Origin: Deltaproteobacteria bacterium RIFCSPHIGHO2_12_FULL_43_9
GTDB lineage: Bacteria; Bdellovibrionota; O2-12-FULL-43-9
Assembly: GCA_001798265.1 (NCBI GenBank)
Contig: MGRR01000007.1
Coordinates: forward strand, 1-10,330
Reading direction: 5' to 3'
DNA length: 10,330 nt
Of this stretch, positions 6,541 to 10,330 are shown piece by piece; within the stretch, counting starts at the first letter, position 1; each line of letters starts with the position of its first letter. A program made the translations under genes and the position numbers. The notes under the pieces are model-generated. The model saw nothing but the letters and a program-made list of their open reading frames with translations, ran no database searches and was not told the DNA's origin.

Positions 6541-7470
6541 TTAAACTTTCGTAACCTTGCAGAGCTCTTTCACGTGGTCAACGGATTTCTGGAAGGCATC
6601 CTTCTCCTCATCGGTTAAAGGAAATTCGATAATCTTCTCAATTCCATTTCCACCGATTTGCGCCAAAACCCCGACAAATACCCCTTTAACACCGAATTCA
6701 CCGTTTAAGTATGCGGCGCATGGTAAAATTCTCTTTTTATCCCTGATATATGATTCCGCCATTTCAATCGCAGCGGCCGAGGGGGCGTAATACGCGGAAC
6801 CTGTTTTAAGTAGATTAACAATTTCTGCCCCACCGTTTCTTGTCCGTTTTACAATCTCTTCAATCTTCTCTTTCGGCAATAATTCTGTAATGGGTATTCC
6901 ACCTACTGAACAATATCGTGGTAGTGGGACCATCGTGTCACCATGGCCACCAAGTACAAACGCGCTGACATCCTCGACAGAGACCCCAAGGGCCTCCGAA
7001 ATAAATGTACGGAATCTAGCCGAATCCAACACACCCGCCATCCCCACAACCATGTTATTTGGAAATTTGCCTACCTTTGAGACGACATAAACCATCGCAT
7101 CCAGTGGATTTGAGACAATGATTAAAAAGGCTTTAGGACAATATTTTACGATCTGTTCGGTAACATTCTTAACAATTTCCGTATTCTTCGCGATTAGATC
7201 GTCCCGGCTCATTCCAGGTTTTCTTGGAAGCCCCGCAGTAACAATTACAACATCGGAATCCTTTGCCTCGGCATAATTGTTGGTTCCCGTTATTCTGGAA
7301 TCTATTCCTGCAATGGGACTAGACTCAAGTAAATCCAGTCCTTTCCCCTGCGGAACCCCCTCCTGAATATCAATCAAAACAATATCGCCAAGATTTTTTA
7401 TCATCGCCCAGTGGGCGGCTGTTGCCCCCACATGCCCGGCTCCAATGATGGTAATTTTTGATCTCTTCAT
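6541..7470 (-). CDS. mdh: Malate dehydrogenase, LDH-like type
   Basis: Oxidises malate to oxaloacetate with NAD+. The 309-residue protein is of the lactate-dehydrogenase-like (MDH type 3) branch, not the E. coli dimeric type. Visible: Rossmann GAGHVG at 10-15, acidic D34 ending the second strand (NAD rather than NADP), the mobile loop LPRKPGMSRDD with R83 and R89 that selects malate over lactate, the NPLDAM segment near 121, the third substrate arginine R152 in LDSARFR, and catalytic H176 in GGHGDTMV. ATG 7470 has AAGGA upstream. It follows icd by 69 bp, most of which is the perfect palindrome, and is followed by sucC after 2 bp. Confidence 0.96.
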   Translation of the reverse strand: MKRSKITIIGAGHVGATAAHWAMIKNLGDIVLIDIQEGVPQGKGLDLLESSPIAGIDSRITGTNNYAEAKDSDVVIVTAGLPRKPGMSRDDLIAKNTEIVKNVTEQIVKYCPKAFLIIVSNPLDAMVYVVSKVGKFPNNMVVGMAGVLDSARFRTFISEALGVSVEDVSAFVLGGHGDTMVPLPRYCSVGGIPITELLPKEKIEEIVKRTRNGGAEIVNLLKTGSAYYAPSAAAIEMAESYIRDKKRILPCAAYLNGEFGVKGVFVGVLAQIGGNGIEKIIEFPLTDEEKDAFQKSVDHVKELCKVTKV

Positions 7471-7491
7471 TTTGCTGTTTTCCTTCTTTTT

Positions 7492-7540
7492 ACTGGGGAC
7501 GGAGGAAAAGGGGTCAGACCCCTTTTCCTCCGTCCCCAGT
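7492..7540. repeat. Perfect 49-bp palindrome between icd and mdh
   Basis: Arms 7492-7515 and 7517-7540 are exact 24-bp reverse complements around one base (A7516), with GGGGTC/GACCCC at the core. The right arm ends on the last base of the icd stop codon. 21 bp remain to the mdh ATG, including its ribosome site. Neither side has a T tract, so it is not a normal intrinsic terminator. In RNA it would be an extremely stable stem inside the icd-mdh message. The sequence is unrelated to the CGTCAT family. I recall similar GGGGTCAGACCCC-cored palindromes dispersed in other bacterial genomes, so it is probably another REP-like element. Confidence 0.95.
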
Positions 7541-8787
7541 TACATAGATCCAACAACTGCGTCTCCAAAACCTGAACATGAAACCTCTTTCGCGCCCTCA
7601 GTCAATCGCGCGAGGTCATAGGTTACCTGTTTTTTCTGAATAGCCCCCGCAACCCCTTTTCTGATCAAGTCCGCGACCTCTTTCCACCCAAGGTGATCAA
7701 ACATCATCGCACCACTCAAAATCAGAGAACTTGGATTTACCTTGTTTTGTCCCGCGTACTTTGGTGCCGTACCATGTGTCGCTTCAAAGAGCGCATAACG
7801 GTCACCGATATTTCCACCCGGGCCCATGCCTAATCCACCAACCTGGGCTATTAAGGCATCCGACAAATAATCGCCGTTTAAATTTGGAGTTGCTAAAACA
7901 TCGTATTCAGCAGGCCGCAAAAGCGCCATCTGGAACATCGCGTCCGCAATACGGTCTTTAATAACAATTTTTCCCTGTGGAATCTTTCCATTCAGCTCTT
8001 TCGTTAATTTTTCTTCGGTAATCGTTACATCGCCGAATTCCTTTGATGCAATCTCATAGCCCCAATCCTTAAATCCCCCCTCTGTGTATTTCATGATGTT
8101 GCCTTTATGCACTAGCGTAACAGACGGGCGTCGATTATCCATTGCGTATTGAATTGCCATCCTCACCAGCCGCTGGCTTCCAAATTTGCTCATCGGTTTT
8201 ATTCCAATGGCAGAATCTTCTCTAATCTTTGTTCCCAGCTCTTTATTCAGGAAGTTAATTACCTTTTTGGAACCATCACTATTTGCCGGCCACTCTATTC
8301 CTGCATAAACATCCTCGGTGTTCTCCCGGAAAATAACCATGTCAACCTTTTCGGGATGTTTCATCGGTGAGGGAACACCAGGATAATATTTGGTGGGTCG
8401 CACACATGCGTAAAGATCGAGTACCTGCCTCAAGGTAACATTTAAACTTCTAAATCCACCACCGATTGGGGTTGTGAGTGGACCCTTAATGGCAACGAGG
8501 TATTCTTTGATCGCGGTCAGGGTGTCGTCGGGCAACCATTGGCCGGTTAGTTTATTCGCCTTCTCTCCGGCGAGTATCTCAAACCAAACAACCCTTCTTT
8601 TGCCGCCATAGGCCTTCTTTACAGAATCATCAAAAACCTTTTGAGATGCCCTCCAGATGTCGGGACCGGTTCCATCACCTTCAATAAATGGAATTATTAC
8701 CTCGGAAGGAACGCTCAGCCTTCCATCAGAAGAGACCGAGACGGCCTTGCCCTCCGAAGGTGGCCTAACGTGTTGATAAGAAGCCAT
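7540..8787 (-). CDS. icd: Isocitrate dehydrogenase, NADP-dependent
   Basis: Oxidative decarboxylation of isocitrate to 2-oxoglutarate, giving NADPH. The 415 residues match the E. coli-type homodimer. Visible: IPFIEGDGTGPDIW near 32, substrate motif RSLNVTLRQ with S114 (position of the AceK-phosphorylated serine in E. coli), RPTKYYPGVPSP, the FRENTEDVYAGIEW signature at about 153-166, metal-site aspartates in LNGDYLSDA, and the coenzyme loop HGTAPKYAGQ. K343, Y344, Y390 and R394 correspond to the residues that bind the NADP 2'-phosphate, supporting NADP. ATG 8787 has only a weak GGTG upstream. It is the first gene of the icd-mdh-sucC-sucD-ndk run, so its promoter probably drives the group. Confidence 0.97.
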   Translation of the reverse strand: MASYQHVRPPSEGKAVSVSSDGRLSVPSEVIIPFIEGDGTGPDIWRASQKVFDDSVKKAYGGKRRVVWFEILAGEKANKLTGQWLPDDTLTAIKEYLVAIKGPLTTPIGGGFRSLNVTLRQVLDLYACVRPTKYYPGVPSPMKHPEKVDMVIFRENTEDVYAGIEWPANSDGSKKVINFLNKELGTKIREDSAIGIKPMSKFGSQRLVRMAIQYAMDNRRPSVTLVHKGNIMKYTEGGFKDWGYEIASKEFGDVTITEEKLTKELNGKIPQGKIVIKDRIADAMFQMALLRPAEYDVLATPNLNGDYLSDALIAQVGGLGMGPGGNIGDRYALFEATHGTAPKYAGQNKVNPSSLILSGAMMFDHLGWKEVADLIRKGVAGAIQKKQVTYDLARLTEGAKEVSCSGFGDAVVGSM

Positions 8788-8814
8788 ATTTCACCATTAA
8801 AATGAAGATAAACG

Positions 8815-8843
8815 ACACTAAAATATCAATCTGATCAAGTCAA
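8815..8843 (-). promoter_or_regulatory. Candidate promoter of the icd operon
   Basis: Minus strand: TTGACT at 8838-8843 (5 of 6), 17-bp spacer, TAGTGT at 8815-8820 (weak, 3 of 6). It would leave a leader of about 20 nt before icd. The -35 is good and the -10 poor, so this may depend on an activator or be misplaced by a few bases. Confidence 0.35.
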
Positions 8844-8892
8844 GGTAGTTGTGCTTGCTTTACTCCTTGCAGGCCAGTAAAAGTAATCGTAC

Positions 8893-9004
8893 CTATTCAG
8901 CAAACACGTCATCCCTGCGAAAGCAGGGATCCATTAAAGTGTAAGGCGGGCTAGATTCCCGCTTTCGCGGGAATGACGCTTTCGCGGGAATGACAGCTGA
9001 ATAG
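8893..9004. repeat. 112-bp composite REP pair with terminal inverted repeats
   Basis: Two facing hairpins. The first reads CGTCAT from 8907, with stem ATCCCTGC/GCAGGGAT (8911-8918 with 8923-8930) and loop GAAA. The second is inverted, stem ATTCCCGC/GCGGGAAT (8955-8962 with 8967-8974), ending in ATGACG. The final 17 bp (8961-8977) are repeated at 8978-8994. Outside both lies a perfect 9-bp inverted repeat, CTATTCAGC at 8893-8901 and GCTGAATAG at 8996-9004. It sits between the divergent icd and GT39 genes. No coding capacity. Confidence 0.85.
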
Positions 9005-9035
9005 TTGCAAATAATCAAAGATTTTGCTGGAGAAG

Positions 9036-10330
9036 ATGTTGTCTATAAAGCGTATTTTACCTGTTATCGGCATTATATGCGTCTGGGGGATTCTTTTTAT
9101 TCCAGGCCTTGGATTAAAAGAGCTATGGGATCCGATAGAGCCGCGATATGCCGCCGTTGCGAAAGAGATGTATGAAACAAAACGGTTTTTTATCCCCCAT
9201 TACTTGGGGGAGGTGTATCTAGAAAAACCACCCCTCTATTTTTGGCTGGTAGATCTATCTTTTTATATCACCGGCAAAGTAGCTGTCTGGAGCGCCCTTA
9301 TTCCATCTTATGTGGCATCACTAGGTTCATTAATCGTAATATATTTAATTGGCTCAAATCTCTTTTCGGGTGGCGGGAGTCTCATTGCAGCAGCTCTTAC
9401 GCTGTTTAATATCAGATTCGCCTATCAAACAGACCGTATTCAGATGGAGATGTTGCTTTTATTCTTTGTTCTATTTGCAATCTATGCATTCGTGAAATGG
9501 AAGAAGAACAGGAAACCGATCTGGATATTCACATTTTATTTCGTATTGGGACTGAGCATTCTTACGAAGGGATTAATAGGGGCAATTCCTATTTTGGCCT
9601 CTGTAATAATTTATGCCCTGGTTGCTAATGACATAAAGTTCAAGGAAATAAAGCTCCCGCAGGGGCTTCTAATAATCCTTGGGGTTTTATCTTGTTGGCT
9701 TATACCGGCCTTTCTTGTTGAACTCGGTCCATATGAGGCATACACACTGTTTATGAACGGGGTTGGAAGATTTGTGACAGAATCCCCCAAACACACGGTT
9801 TTCTATTATTTCAGAATATTACCAACAGAGTTCGCCCCCTGGACAATATTCGCAATCCCAGCCCTGTTCGATCGGGGGAGAGCAGCCATCAGGGAGAGGG
9901 ATAATGTTTCTATATTGTTAATGATAATTCTGATCTCTACTTTTATATTTCTCTCGATAAATTCCAAAAGACATTCGCACTACTCGATACTTATGATTCC
10001 AATTCTATCCTTAATTGTTGGCTATTGGTCTCAGATAAACGTTGGAAGCAGAATAATAAATACTTTGATCCGGTGTACGGCGCTTTTATCGATTGCTGCG
10101 GTACCGATACTATTTACCGGATACATGATATTTCCTCAATTTCTAAAAAATGGAGAGTATAGCTGGGCCATACCCCTCGTATTAAATCTTCCAATACCAC
10201 TTTTACTTTCAATTATGGGCATTGGGGGATTGCTATGCATCTGGGGCGCGTTCAGGGAAAGGGTGAACCTCCGCATAGTCTATTCCGGGGTAATAATATA
10301 TTTTTGCGCAATCATATTTTTCATGAACGT
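9036..10330 (+). CDS. ArnT-like family 39 glycosyltransferase (partial, runs off right edge)
   Basis: Polytopic inner-membrane enzyme expected to take a sugar from a polyprenyl-phosphate carrier and transfer it on the periplasmic side, for example to lipid A. The open frame runs 431 codons to the window edge without a stop. The N-terminal helix is followed by the first periplasmic loop with LWDPIEPRYAAVAKEM (residues 30-45; D32 and E35 match the catalytic acidic pair region) and LEKPPLYFWL (62-71), the two hallmark motifs of PMT_2/ArnT proteins. Many hydrophobic helices follow, with a basic, histidine-containing SKRHSHYS segment near 310. ATG 9036 is preceded by GGAGAAG, rather close, so TTG 9039 is an alternative start. 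A likely partner is the GT2-LAB_N pair at 2292-3292. The acceptor and sugar are unknown, and O-mannosylation of proteins is a less likely alternative. Confidence 0.9.
   Translation, partial: MLSIKRILPVIGIICVWGILFIPGLGLKELWDPIEPRYAAVAKEMYETKRFFIPHYLGEVYLEKPPLYFWLVDLSFYITGKVAVWSALIPSYVASLGSLIVIYLIGSNLFSGGGSLIAAALTLFNIRFAYQTDRIQMEMLLLFFVLFAIYAFVKWKKNRKPIWIFTFYFVLGLSILTKGLIGAIPILASVIIYALVANDIKFKEIKLPQGLLIILGVLSCWLIPAFLVELGPYEAYTLFMNGVGRFVTESPKHTVFYYFRILPTEFAPWTIFAIPALFDRGRAAIRERDNVSILLMIILISTFIFLSINSKRHSHYSILMIPILSLIVGYWSQINVGSRIINTLIRCTALLSIAAVPILFTGYMIFPQFLKNGEYSWAIPLVLNLPIPLLLSIMGIGGLLCIWGAFRERVNLRIVYSGVIIYFCAIIFFMN

Noticed and set aside
7492..7540. Intrinsic terminator between icd and mdh
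   Set aside because: The stem is strong but neither side is followed by a T tract, and mdh lies downstream in the same direction. It fits a REP-like or RNA-processing element better.
1..10330. A new defence or mobile gene system
   Set aside because: All eleven coding regions are accounted for, and none resembles a nuclease, transposase, integrase, toxin or antitoxin. The novelty here is in the intergenic repeats.

Overview
The window looks like chromosomal DNA from a free-living Gram-negative bacterium. The evidence is an LAB_N (lipid A biosynthesis N-terminal) membrane protein, an ArnT-like glycosyltransferase, an LDH-type malate dehydrogenase, an E. coli-type NADP isocitrate dehydrogenase and an icd-mdh-sucC-sucD-ndk gene order. 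Gene order, RlmN variant motifs and the abundance of small dispersed hairpin repeats make me think of an uncultured deltaproteobacterium-like lineage (old Deltaproteobacteria, Nitrospirota or Nitrospinota neighbourhood). This is an impression from the sequence, not a placement.

Layout. Positions 1-148 hold tandem hairpin repeats. On the minus strand follow mtnP (methylthioadenosine phosphorylase, 162-1037) and rlmN (1162-2199). A compact divergent promoter region separates rlmN from a plus-strand pair: a DPM1-like family 2 glycosyltransferase (2292-2999) and an LAB_N membrane protein (2996-3292), with overlapping stop and start. From 3306 to 8787 everything is on the minus strand. In transcription order it runs icd, mdh, sucC, sucD, ndk, then a small exported leucine-rich-repeat protein. 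After a 248-bp gap with a composite repeat, a plus-strand ArnT-like family 39 glycosyltransferase starts at 9036 and runs off the right edge.

How the genes work together. icd, mdh, sucC and sucD encode three TCA-cycle steps: isocitrate to 2-oxoglutarate, succinyl-CoA to succinate with nucleotide phosphorylation, and malate to oxaloacetate. ndk next to sucCD fits redistribution of the phosphate made by succinyl-CoA synthetase among nucleotides. The family 2 glycosyltransferase, the LAB_N protein and the family 39 glycosyltransferase together fit a route that loads a sugar onto a lipid carrier and transfers it to an envelope acceptor such as lipid A. mtnP and rlmN are housekeeping genes linked to S-adenosylmethionine.

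The most unusual content is intergenic. Five sites carry REP-like hairpins that share a frame (CGTCAT, a stem with a GAA or GAAA loop, then usually ATCTC) but differ in stem sequence. At three of these sites only the terminal half of the hairpin is tandemly duplicated, with periods of 16, 17 and 18 bp. The 18-bp case has grown to about nine copies between sucD and ndk. A separate perfect 49-bp palindrome lies directly after the icd stop codon. I see no CRISPR, rRNA, tRNA, transposase gene, phage gene or recognisable defence system.
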